Source: Clostridia bacterium (GTDB lineage: Bacteria; Bacillota; Clostridia; Oscillospirales; CAG-272). Taken from it: a stretch of 64,000 nucleotides of DNA. The notes below the pieces were generated by a model, which was not told the DNA's origin, ran no database searches, and saw nothing but the letters and a program-made list of their open reading frames with translations. This document shows, piece after piece, positions 27,481-35,787 of this stretch. The DNA lies in assembly GCA_017556745.1 (NCBI GenBank), contig JAFYMF010000032.1:22815-86814 (forward strand), written 5' to 3'. The translations under genes and the position numbers were made by a program. Positions within the stretch are counted from its first letter, which is position 1, and the number at the start of each line of letters is the position of its first letter.

Positions 27481-28419
27481 TCAGTGACCTGAGGATCCAC
27501 CTCTTGCTCCGCTGGAAGCATATACCATAAACTTTTTAGGTATAAAACCAAGACTGTTCATTCTATCAAGCTCCTCAAGAGCAGCAGTAACACCGTGTTT
27601 GAGTCGGTATTTTGAAAAATATCCTTCCCATTCACCGGCATCCCACTGGAAGTAATATTCTTTGCCTTTTTCCTCCTCTTCCTCTTTTTCGCTTTCTTTT
27701 TCAAGCTTTAAGGCAAATTCTTTTTCCCACCGGCCATCTTCTATAGAATCTCTGTATTTTTCATATTCTAGCTTTTCGGTGTATTGCCTTATCGCCTCGT
27801 CAAATTCCTTCTGCCACTGACTGTCCTTTGCAGTGTCTCTGTAGTCTTTATAGGCGAGATCTCTGTCAGAGGAATATATGTCATAGGATCGGTCAAGCTC
27901 CTTTTGATACTCGTCCGACAGATATTTTCTTTCCTCATCGTATTTTTCCGATCGGTCAAGATATTCTTTGTATTCCCCATCGTATCTATCTGAGAGCATG
28001 TCATATATTCTTTCCAGATCGTCTCCTTCAGCCGAGTATCTCTCATATGCTATTTCGTAAAGTTCGGGAATAATATCCGATAACTCAGTGAGATATTGAT
28101 TATATGCTTGATTTCCCGCAGTCACTGCATATGAGTTTCCGTATCCACCGGTAAGAGAAGCGGCACGCCCGACTGTATCCTCCATGGCCAGTTTGCCAAG
28201 TGAGAGATATTTGTCCTTATGCTGTCGGTACAGCGGATCATCTGAAAGATTGTAATTAAAAGGTTTTCTCTCGGCGATGGACTTAAATGCACTGTCAAGC
28301 TGATTTTTATAGCTCCCCCCGTTCCACGTAGGTGAACCCGCGGTTTCCAGCTTGTCAAGCTCTTCTTTCAGCTTTTTTGCGGAGTCGCTCTCCTTATATT
28401 TTTCATAACTGAATGACAT
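27481..28419 (-). CDS. Phage protein with long charged coiled-coil region
   Basis: 312 residues. The central ~150 residues are rich in Asp, Glu, Lys, Arg and Tyr with recurring YDEERKYLSDEYQKEL-like blocks, probably a long coiled coil. An earlier SLTGGYGNSYAVTAGNQAY segment is compact. The C-terminus (ALEELDRMNSLGFIPKKF, then GARGGSSGH) is flexible. It is the last gene of the virion operon. By position it could be an internal (ejection) protein or a tail-tip component; no family is recognised with confidence. The start at 28419 follows AAAGGAG. Confidence 0.65.
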   Translation of the reverse strand: MSFSYEKYKESDSAKKLKEELDKLETAGSPTWNGGSYKNQLDSAFKSIAERKPFNYNLSDDPLYRQHKDKYLSLGKLAMEDTVGRAASLTGGYGNSYAVTAGNQAYNQYLTELSDIIPELYEIAYERYSAEGDDLERIYDMLSDRYDGEYKEYLDRSEKYDEERKYLSDEYQKELDRSYDIYSSDRDLAYKDYRDTAKDSQWQKEFDEAIRQYTEKLEYEKYRDSIEDGRWEKEFALKLEKESEKEEEEEKGKEYYFQWDAGEWEGYFSKYRLKHGVTAALEELDRMNSLGFIPKKFMVYASSGARGGSSGH

Positions 28420-28437
28420 TTTTTCTCCTTTTTTCAT

Positions 28438-30216
28438 TTAAATTTCTACCCAATCAGCAACGGTCCAAGTGCTTGCATCATCCATAGTAAAAATGTATCT
28501 GCTATACCTTTTTCTGCCGGTGAAATTGATATAGTCCTGTACTATGTATACCCATGTACCGCTTGTTTTGGATACCCCCAGTCCTGACCATACCCTTAGT
28601 GTTCCTGCTTCCTTTATCGGAATATTCAGTATGGTTTCAGCACAGGTGTTTGACGGGATACAGTAAATTCCGTATTCTTTGCAGTCGTTGAGATCTGTTC
28701 CGCTGTTAAGTGACGGTACACCACCCAGTCCCATAACACGACCGTGTACATTTCCGTAAAAGTGACTGTCAAACCCTACCTCAAACCCACCGTTCTCCGA
28801 AAACATCCCCACGGCAAGTCCTTCTCCACCCTCTGGCAGATGAAGAGTTACTGCCTCTGATGGAACTGAAAGTGTGATAATATTATCGTTTCCGGTAAGA
28901 TCACTTGCACGGAACTGTATCGAGTAACCGACAGCCCCATCAAGTTCAAGTCCGGGTATAACATCATCAAATGTATCGGGATCATTTTCCCTCAGAAGTG
29001 TCACCCATGTACTGTATTCAGAAGAAGGAGATGAAGCTGTCTTGTATCTGTAACTGAGTGCTCCTCGGTTTTTTGAAACTCCCATAACGGTTAGAGGAGA
29101 AAATTTCTTTTTTATTTTGACTAACAGTTGGTCACCTTCGTTCGCCTGACCTTCACCGTTTGATATCCTTTTGCATGTTATGGTGTTTTCCCCATCAGTA
29201 GGTATAGGATATGGCTTTGAGTAGGGAAGTACCGTTATTGTTTTTTCATCGGATCCTACAAAACCTCGGGAATCTGCTACAGTTGCTGACAGTGTAAGAT
29301 CTCCGCTGCTGGATATTGGCGGGGTAAGCACTGTCAACTCTCCGTATTTCCTTCCGTCAAAGGAAATACTTCGGGATGCTATCGTTGCACCTTCCTTTGC
29401 TTGTTCGGTTACAGTTATGCGAACCTTGGTCAATCCCTGTATATATAGATTTGAAAGCTCGGCTGGCAGTCCGAAGTTATCAGCCACCGCTGTGACGGTA
29501 ACGTCTGGAAGAGTATACAAATTCTGTGGGATTCGGTATTCAACCGCCGTTTCTTCACTACCGATGATAGTACTGGCCGTACTGTCAGAATAAGTAATAA
29601 GGGTGAAGGTTAGAGTAACTGTTTCCTTACCGGAAGCATTTTCTGCCAGAGAATAGATCGGTGTCCATCCAACTGTGAGCAGATCCTGGTCGGGAGAAAT
29701 TAATGTTCCGCTATGCGTCCCTGCAGAATAGGTAAGGCTGTGTCTGAATTCACCTGAATATCTGTTTATTGTAAGCTGTTGCTTTACACCAAGGGTACCA
29801 CCTGAAACATCGAGAGTTGATGCTCTTGATATTGTGTCAAGTACAGCGGCTCCCGTTACTTTTATACTTTCTGTATACACTCCTGCAATTGTTGCTTTCA
29901 TGGAAAATATAGCAGACAGTTCAAAGCTACCGCTTCCGTCATCTGAGTGATATACAGTGTGCGTAGTTTTTCCAAGGAGCAGGGTCTCATTACCATCGGT
30001 AACAATAGACGATGTTGTAAACCCTACTGTACTGTCCCCAAGAGTTACAGAATGTGCTCGTGATGAGTATATATAAAGGTCGTACCCCTTGGCACATACT
30101 AACTCATGAGTACACTGGATTTTAGTACAGTTTTCCGGGATGCTATGACTGCCTTGCCAGGAAATGCGGTATGTATATCCTCTGTATGAGTTTGAGAATA
30201 TTCCTGATAAAGCCAT
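28438..30216 (-). CDS. Phage tail fibre / receptor-binding protein (DUF859-like)
   Basis: 592 residues, mostly beta-structure. The start MALSGIFSNSYRGYTYRISW and the near-C-terminal block GLAVGMFSENGGFEVGFDSHF resemble DUF859 proteins of streptococcal phages, which are tail-fibre components. Repeated Ser/Thr-rich immunoglobulin-like stretches fill the middle. The last ~100 residues (from PSLNSGTDLNDCKEYGIY) look like a fibre-tip domain. It should bind the host surface. AGGAGGG precedes the ATG. Confidence 0.7.
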   Translation of the reverse strand: MALSGIFSNSYRGYTYRISWQGSHSIPENCTKIQCTHELVCAKGYDLYIYSSRAHSVTLGDSTVGFTTSSIVTDGNETLLLGKTTHTVYHSDDGSGSFELSAIFSMKATIAGVYTESIKVTGAAVLDTISRASTLDVSGGTLGVKQQLTINRYSGEFRHSLTYSAGTHSGTLISPDQDLLTVGWTPIYSLAENASGKETVTLTFTLITYSDSTASTIIGSEETAVEYRIPQNLYTLPDVTVTAVADNFGLPAELSNLYIQGLTKVRITVTEQAKEGATIASRSISFDGRKYGELTVLTPPISSSGDLTLSATVADSRGFVGSDEKTITVLPYSKPYPIPTDGENTITCKRISNGEGQANEGDQLLVKIKKKFSPLTVMGVSKNRGALSYRYKTASSPSSEYSTWVTLLRENDPDTFDDVIPGLELDGAVGYSIQFRASDLTGNDNIITLSVPSEAVTLHLPEGGEGLAVGMFSENGGFEVGFDSHFYGNVHGRVMGLGGVPSLNSGTDLNDCKEYGIYCIPSNTCAETILNIPIKEAGTLRVWSGLGVSKTSGTWVYIVQDYINFTGRKRYSRYIFTMDDASTWTVADWVEI

Positions 30217-30228
30217 ATATTATCCCTC

Positions 30229-30951
30229 CTATATCCATTTGAAGACGATACCGTCTGAAAGTATAAGACTGTATCGGCCAAGCTTAAAATTCCCCGTGAT
30301 CTCCCCGTCTGTTATATACAGCTTATAGTCACCGATATATGCGACCTCTCTGCCTGAACCGTCGTAAAAGGACAACCTGTCTGGCATAAATCTTGCAAAT
30401 TTGTTAAATACCTCGTGGCCGTCTGCTTCCGTCCTTTGTCCTATCTCAAGTCCATAGATCGGAGCACCGTTTTCACTGTAGTCAAGAAGACCTGAATTTA
30501 TATAAGCGTTAACATGAAGCATAGTACTCTCGATGTTTTTTATATCGCTTATAACTGTTTGAAGATTACTGTACAGCTGTGAGACCAAGTCAGAACTGGC
30601 AGTGAGCTCAGAAGCTGTAACCTCCTTATAGGTACCAAAGTCGGATGTTGCCACGTATTCGCCGCTGAATTTTTTCTTCATTTCTTCATAATATGCGTTT
30701 ACTATATCAGCGGACTTGATTATCAGTGCCTTAATGTTATTGAATGATGCCTGACTGTCATCCGTTTTGACGTTTGAAGTAACAGCAGCTTGTAAATTCC
30801 CGCTATAACCACTCTCTATGTTACCATCAAGTGATTCAAGAGCAAGATTTAACTGTTCCACAAGGCCGTACATATATGATTCAAGCTCTTTGATTCTGCC
30901 GTCGGTAGAACTTGCGGTTATTCGGGGGAGTCTCAGTCCCTGACAGTTCAT
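30229..30951 (-). CDS. Phage minor structural protein
   Basis: 240 residues. The N-terminal two-thirds are helical (DGRIKELESYMYGLVEQLN, then IIKSADIVNAYYEEM), and the C-terminal third is beta-rich (GLEIGQRTEADG, ARFMPDRLSFYDGSGREVAYIGD). The C-terminal part resembles the end of phage tail/baseplate proteins that contact a fibre. Its start overlaps the stop of the upstream gene by 4 bp (ATGA), so translation is coupled. It probably connects the tail hub to the fibre, which is inference from order. Confidence 0.65.
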   Translation of the reverse strand: MNCQGLRLPRITASSTDGRIKELESYMYGLVEQLNLALESLDGNIESGYSGNLQAAVTSNVKTDDSQASFNNIKALIIKSADIVNAYYEEMKKKFSGEYVATSDFGTYKEVTASELTASSDLVSQLYSNLQTVISDIKNIESTMLHVNAYINSGLLDYSENGAPIYGLEIGQRTEADGHEVFNKFARFMPDRLSFYDGSGREVAYIGDYKLYITDGEITGNFKLGRYSLILSDGIVFKWI

Positions 30952-32726
30952 CTTATCTCGCTCCCTTCGTAAAAGGTTTTTGAGATAGAGTGAATTGCTC
31001 CGTCACCAATCCCTTCAATTTTCAGAGTAAAGTGGTCACAACGCCTTGGACGTATCGGAACAGTAAAGCCGTTAAGTGAATGACCGCTGAGCGACATGAC
31101 CTTTTTCCATTCCCCCGTTGAATCATATTTTATGAAAACAGAAGCTCTGCTGTCGATCGTAAGAGAAATCTTTACAGAAAGACGGGATAGAGTTTTTCTG
31201 TCGGTTGTATATCTGCCGATGACACCGGTCTCTGCCATCCATTTTACAGGCTCGGTTTCTTCCTCTCCCGTTCCGCCTACCGTCTTTATTTTTCCGTCAG
31301 CACGGTCTATATAGAATAGCTCGCCCCCGGAATTACAGAATTCTGTGACATCAGTATTATCTTCTCTGTACCACAAAGAACGTACCGTATCATATACGAA
31401 TAGGTGAGGAGTACCTTTACCGTCTTTCATAGAAATAAAGTATTTGTTGTCAAATACTCCTGCAGTACCGTTTTTGTATATATCTGACCCAAGGGGCGAT
31501 GATATACTGACAGGAAGAGAGCCGTCGTAGGCACAAATACCGTCACGGGATTTGTAATACAGTACCTCATTCACCGCCGCAAGGCTGTTTTCCGCACCGC
31601 GCATAACACCTCTTGCCATGGTCGTCTGTACTCTGTAGTTTGCGGGGTAATTTCCATGTAGCTTATGTATGCAGTTTTCCTTGAAGAAAATCGGAAAACC
31701 GAGATAATTTACCGCACCGGTAAACTGACCGTCTGTACCGACCGATACCCTGTAACTGTCGGTCGATACACCCATAAATGTATTCCAGTTTTTGAAATCT
31801 CCCAGCTTTGATGCATAGATTTCATTTACCGTTTCACCGTCACGTGAAATCCCGTATTTACACCCCCACAGGCGGTTTTCCGATTCAATTACAAAGTCCA
31901 TATCAGGCATTATTCTCTTTACAGTCAAGGGATCTGTCTGACTCAGCGGTGCAGAGATGATTCCGGGGATTACTATATAGTCACCCGATGGCGAATCGGG
32001 ATCACAGTATACATGCCGTATAACAATGTTACCTCCGTCAATGTCGGTTAGTTCTGACAGCTTGGAGTCTATCCCCGATATTCTTACACCGTCATATTCT
32101 GAAAATTCCCTTGAAATACCGGGGGAAGAAATTTTAATATAGGTTGATTCGACCGTTACCCATATTCCGCCAGAAGAAGAGAACTCTTTCAGAACGCAAG
32201 GTGAGGAGGAGGTATCTATCCAGATGTTACCGTTCTCAGGAGAATCTGGGGCGGATCTTGAGACGGTACAGTTTTGATATTCGCTTCCGTCAATAGAGCA
32301 GTTTGAAAAGGAAACTGTACCTGATGAAGTGAAATAGCTCTCGATGTCCCCCTTGTCGGTAAGATCTTTGGTGTTAATATATTTCTTGTCAGGCAGAATT
32401 ATCAGATATGCTCCCATGGATACACATTTCTTCGGAAACATGTGTTCTTCCTGAGACAACTCCATATCCACACGATATTCGTTTATTACAATGGCTGTGC
32501 CGTCGGTATAACAAATATTGTCCTTTGATATTAGACCGCTTGCCTTGGTGGGAGACGTGTAAACTCCTCTTTTCCTTCTGGGGGAAAGCATGGGGAATTT
32601 ATCGGAGGATAGGTTTTCGGTATTAATAAATTCACCGTCGGAATAGGATGAACTTCTGTTATATCCGCGAAATATATCTGTGGTACTTCGGGTAAACACC
32701 GGTTCGCTGAGATTTGGCAGTATCAT
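30948..32726 (-). CDS. Phage tail tube/nozzle-like protein (podovirus-type)
   Basis: 592 residues, rich in beta-strands with repeated short blocks such as VNEIYASKLGDFKNWNTF, YLGFPIFFKENCIHKLHG and VLYYKSRDGICAYDG. This is the propeller-like layout of short-tailed-phage nozzle proteins, which record 'site fixed, value read' type motifs across many gut phages. No tape-measure gene is present, which fits a short tail. It follows the connector gene. The assignment is by architecture and position, not by a specific family hit. Confidence 0.65.
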   Translation of the reverse strand: MILPNLSEPVFTRSTTDIFRGYNRSSSYSDGEFINTENLSSDKFPMLSPRRKRGVYTSPTKASGLISKDNICYTDGTAIVINEYRVDMELSQEEHMFPKKCVSMGAYLIILPDKKYINTKDLTDKGDIESYFTSSGTVSFSNCSIDGSEYQNCTVSRSAPDSPENGNIWIDTSSSPCVLKEFSSSGGIWVTVESTYIKISSPGISREFSEYDGVRISGIDSKLSELTDIDGGNIVIRHVYCDPDSPSGDYIVIPGIISAPLSQTDPLTVKRIMPDMDFVIESENRLWGCKYGISRDGETVNEIYASKLGDFKNWNTFMGVSTDSYRVSVGTDGQFTGAVNYLGFPIFFKENCIHKLHGNYPANYRVQTTMARGVMRGAENSLAAVNEVLYYKSRDGICAYDGSLPVSISSPLGSDIYKNGTAGVFDNKYFISMKDGKGTPHLFVYDTVRSLWYREDNTDVTEFCNSGGELFYIDRADGKIKTVGGTGEEETEPVKWMAETGVIGRYTTDRKTLSRLSVKISLTIDSRASVFIKYDSTGEWKKVMSLSGHSLNGFTVPIRPRRCDHFTLKIEGIGDGAIHSISKTFYEGSEIR

Positions 32727-32739
32727 TGTTATCCTCCCC

Positions 32740-33111
32740 TCAGAAATATTTTATCTTTCCGCCAACAGGAGTATGGAGAGAATTATAGCTCGCAGCAAAT
32801 TTGGAATAAAGAGAGTTATACATGATGAGCGCGTTGTTGTATTTCGGGTATTCCTCGTTTGAATAGTGTATTCTCGAGGCAAGGAAATAAACGTAAAGCT
32901 CATCATGAGGGTGAGGCACCAGAAGAACAGTGTCAAGAGAAGTGTCATCGGTGTACGATATAGGTTCCTTCATAGGTGCATCTTCATGCGTCATGTGTAT
33001 GTCTCTGCTGATTATTCCGTCAAGTAAGGATAGCCATCTGATCTTATCGTGTACCGAATATCCGTTGGGAACGAGAGCATCGGTCCTGTCCAGCGCTTCG
33101 ATTATCGTCAT
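32740..33111 (-). CDS. Phage head-tail connector-like protein
   Basis: 123 residues. A mainly helical protein with DALVPNGYSVHDKIRWLSLL at the start and HDELYVYFLASRIHYSNEEY in the second half. Size and position (after the capsid gene, before the tail nozzle) match the adaptor proteins that sit under the portal. The RBS is AAGGGGG. The function is inferred from gene order. Confidence 0.65.
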   Translation of the reverse strand: MTIIEALDRTDALVPNGYSVHDKIRWLSLLDGIISRDIHMTHEDAPMKEPISYTDDTSLDTVLLVPHPHDELYVYFLASRIHYSNEEYPKYNNALIMYNSLYSKFAASYNSLHTPVGGKIKYF

Positions 33112-33144
33112 AGGATTCCCCCTTTGGTAAAGTTATTTCGGTCA

Positions 33145-33363
33145 TTATTTTCTTTCTGCGGCCTCACTGTACTCATACGCGTGAAGAAGAGCAAGCTCCT
33201 GGTTTCTGAGTACCTCGTAGGCGCATTCGGGCAGCTCTACCTCTTCACCTCTCTTGATAAGCCAACTACGGTCGTTTACCGATACAAAAACGTCATCGGC
33301 CATCTCCTTGGTCTTGGGAAGTCTGATCTTGTATTTCTTTTCTGCTGCAGTAGTGTTTGCCAT
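33145..33363 (-). CDS. Small phage protein next to the capsid gene
   Basis: 72 residues. It has KKYKIRLPKTKEMADDVFVSVNDRSWLIKRGEEVELP, a small beta domain, then a charged helix (ALLHAYEYSEAAERK). It lies 33 bp before the connector gene and 152 bp after the capsid gene. Such small proteins often decorate heads or assist assembly; here that is inference only. AGGAGG is present. Confidence 0.65.
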   Translation of the reverse strand: MANTTAAEKKYKIRLPKTKEMADDVFVSVNDRSWLIKRGEEVELPECAYEVLRNQELALLHAYEYSEAAERK

Positions 33364-33515
33364 TTGTTTTTCCTCCGTTTTATGATTGTAGTTGTAATTG
33401 TCCCACCCATTGGGATAGACCTCATCATCACAACTATCGGCAAGTAAACAGTTATTCCGATGTGTGATGAATTGCTATACCAATACCCGCCCTTGTTTTT
33501 ATTTAAGTAGACCTA

Positions 33516-34541
33516 TCAGTTTGCGGATGCGGACTGAGAGAACTCGCCGCAGGACTCGATTCTTACCATATAGTTTTCAACCAGTCTCTCTGCGGTCTTG
33601 AGAGCCTTCCAGCCTACAGAGCTTCTCTGGTCAAGAGGATCTGCGGTTCCGGCAGAACCCTTCTGCTTTACGATGGTCTGGAGACCTCCGCCAGTGATCT
33701 CGGTGGTACCGTATGCCTCGTCACCGAAGATGAGAGTACAGAATACCGCAAGACCATCGGGACAAGTACTGTTCTTGATGATAGCGGCTTCAGAGGTCTG
33801 AACGAATCTTACACCGCTGATCTTACCGATCTCGCCTACGTAAAGATTTTCAGGCTGTGCATACTTGTGTGCATCTATCCATTCAGGGTCACGCATAAGA
33901 TCGTAAGCAACGTAAGGATGTACGATAGCCACGTAATCACCGTTAATAGTGGGTGCATTATTTGCACGAAGCTTTGCAACTGCTTTCTGTACCTGCTTTA
34001 CGGTGAGCTTTGCAGTACTGTCAAGTGCACTTCTTGAAGTAACGGCGGTTTCAGTACCGTCAGAAGCTACCTTGGGACAGTAGTTTACGTTAGTACCTGC
34101 CACAATGATGTTTCTCACTATGGTATCAAGGGTAAGGCCGGCCTGTCTGCCGAGAAGCTTGGTCTCTTCAACGATAGTGTTATCGATGGAAGTAAGCTCG
34201 AGCACATCACTCTGAACTATGTAGTCACCGTACTGAGAAACAGTAGCGGTTACCGCCTGAACGTTAAGAGCCTTTCCGTCAGGAGTAACACCCTCGGTAA
34301 GAGGAGTGGTAGCCTTGGCAAGAGGAGAGAACTTGCGGAACTCGATTGTCTTGCCGGAGTTTGCAGGTATGGGACGCTTCTGACCGAACTGATCATGAAC
34401 CAAAAGAGCGGATGCCTCATCAATAAGGTTCATATCATAAAAGGTTTTCATTTCAGGGGAAAGGTCGTTGCCGGTTGCGGCCGATACGGTGGTGTTTACG
34501 ATTGTGTCAGCAAAAAGCTGAAGGTTAAGGTGGTTGTTCAT
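33516..34541 (-). CDS. N4-gp56-family major capsid protein
   Basis: 341 residues. The region from SPEMKTFYDMNLIDEASALLVHDQFGQKRPIP and the GKTIEFRKFSPLAKATTPLTEG stretch identify the N4-gp56 family of HK97-fold capsid proteins. The N-terminus MNNHLNLQLFAD contains LNLQLFA, very close to the LNLQFFA site where the Prp protease cleaves ribosomal protein bL27. I infer N-terminal trimming after A11. The gene follows the scaffold gene by 17 bp. The RBS is AAGGAG. Confidence 0.9.
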   Translation of the reverse strand: MNNHLNLQLFADTIVNTTVSAATGNDLSPEMKTFYDMNLIDEASALLVHDQFGQKRPIPANSGKTIEFRKFSPLAKATTPLTEGVTPDGKALNVQAVTATVSQYGDYIVQSDVLELTSIDNTIVEETKLLGRQAGLTLDTIVRNIIVAGTNVNYCPKVASDGTETAVTSRSALDSTAKLTVKQVQKAVAKLRANNAPTINGDYVAIVHPYVAYDLMRDPEWIDAHKYAQPENLYVGEIGKISGVRFVQTSEAAIIKNSTCPDGLAVFCTLIFGDEAYGTTEITGGGLQTIVKQKGSAGTADPLDQRSSVGWKALKTAERLVENYMVRIESCGEFSQSASAN

Positions 34542-34558
34542 GCTTTTTCTCCTTGTTT

Positions 34559-35383
34559 TTAAAATTTGATTTTTTCTCCTCGTTGAACACGGCGGATTAT
34601 CTCACGTCTGTCAGCGCGTGTGAGCTTAGACACGTCGTTTTTGACAATAGCGGGAGAACCGGGGGAAAGTCCGTTTTCACTGGGCCTGATACCGTTTGCA
34701 AGGATAGAATTTGTGATCTTTTCTTCCGCGTTTCTTTTTGCATATTCCATAATTGCGGGAATGATCTCGTTTTTGTGCAGTACCTCATAGGCCGTTCTTA
34801 TGTCTACACCGCTCTTTATCAGCTGTGTAAATCTTTTGTCGGACATTTCCTGTCTCATATCAAATGAAGGGTAGACTGACTTTAACTCTCCTGCATCCTT
34901 TACCCAGCTTCTTACCCGATCATCGGCAAGAACTCTTAACTCTTCCGCTGTTTTGGTCGGGCTGACGGGAACACTGTTGTTTTCTTCAGAGTGTTCGTTC
35001 CGGATATCGGTATCCTCGGGAATGGTACCGTAATGTTTTGAGAGAAAATCAAGGGCTGGTTTTATACGGTTATATTTTGCCTCTGTATCTTTCACGTTTT
35101 TTAGTCGTCGTCTTACCGTTTCACCTACTCTTTTGTCGTACAGATCCTTGTAATCTTCTTTGATAAGCCGCTCAAACTCCGCCAGTCGCTTTGCTTCAGC
35201 GTCAGACGTGTCTCGTTCCCCCTGAGCGCTTGGGGAGGTATCTCCTGCGGTGGGATCCGCAGAGATATCTACGCTCTTTTGATGGGACTCGGCGATGTCC
35301 CCCTTTACGCCGACCTCAGAGGAAACATCACCGGTTTCCCCAAAGAGGGTAAGATTAATTGAATTTTTTTGAAAGTTATACAT
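34559..35383 (-). CDS. Phage scaffold protein
   Basis: About 274 residues from the chosen ATG at 35383. It is highly charged and helical (RLAEFERLIKEDYKDLYDKRV, VRRRLKNVKDTEAKYNRIK), which is typical of scaffolds directly before a capsid gene. The N-terminus MYNFQKNSINLTLFGETGD has INLTLFG, a relaxed form of the Prp cleavage site also found on the capsid. It probably shapes the procapsid and is then removed. Its start lies 5 bp before the stop of the Prp gene, so the two overlap by 8 bp. Confidence 0.8.
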   Translation of the reverse strand: MYNFQKNSINLTLFGETGDVSSEVGVKGDIAESHQKSVDISADPTAGDTSPSAQGERDTSDAEAKRLAEFERLIKEDYKDLYDKRVGETVRRRLKNVKDTEAKYNRIKPALDFLSKHYGTIPEDTDIRNEHSEENNSVPVSPTKTAEELRVLADDRVRSWVKDAGELKSVYPSFDMRQEMSDKRFTQLIKSGVDIRTAYEVLHKNEIIPAIMEYAKRNAEEKITNSILANGIRPSENGLSPGSPAIVKNDVSKLTRADRREIIRRVQRGEKIKF

Positions 35384-35771
35384 TTTTACTTTCCTTTCTG
35401 CCCGTAAGTGGGCGACTCTTTTGGTTATCTTCAGGCTTAATGCCGATACCAAACTTTTTAGTCAGCATGACGTAGCGGGGATAGCTTTCGGCAAGAAGCT
35501 CAAGGCCTCTTACAGTAAATTCCATATCTCCCCTGAGAGCACTGTACATTCCCTCTCTCCCCGGTACTCTGGATACCAGGAAAAAAGCTTCTCCGTTACT
35601 TATTACCGCCTGTCCAAGGTCCATGCCATCCCCGAATCGGGCGGCAAGGGTTTCGATGAGGGCTGAGCATGCGGCACAAACAATATCCTTGCCCTTTTCC
35701 GCATAACCGGCATGTCCGGTTACTGAAAGCAGTGCGGCGGCACCGTTTGTTGTATATGTTACTTTAATCAT
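35376..35771 (-). CDS. prp: Phage-encoded Prp-type cysteine protease
   Basis: 131 residues, the size of YsxB/Prp plus a short tail. It has the family signature GHAGYAEKGKDIVCAACSAL with catalytic H20 and C32. Prp normally sits between rplU and rpmA and trims the N-terminal extension of bL27. Here it lies between the portal and scaffold genes. Staphylococcal phage 80alpha uses host Prp to cleave its capsid and scaffold proteins; this phage seems to carry its own. The ATG at 35771 follows AAAGGAG. I infer a prohead-maturation protease. Confidence 0.85.
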   Translation of the reverse strand: MIKVTYTTNGAAALLSVTGHAGYAEKGKDIVCAACSALIETLAARFGDGMDLGQAVISNGEAFFLVSRVPGREGMYSALRGDMEFTVRGLELLAESYPRYVMLTKKFGIGIKPEDNQKSRPLTGRKESKNV

Positions 35772-35787
35772 AGCTTTCTCCTTTTTG

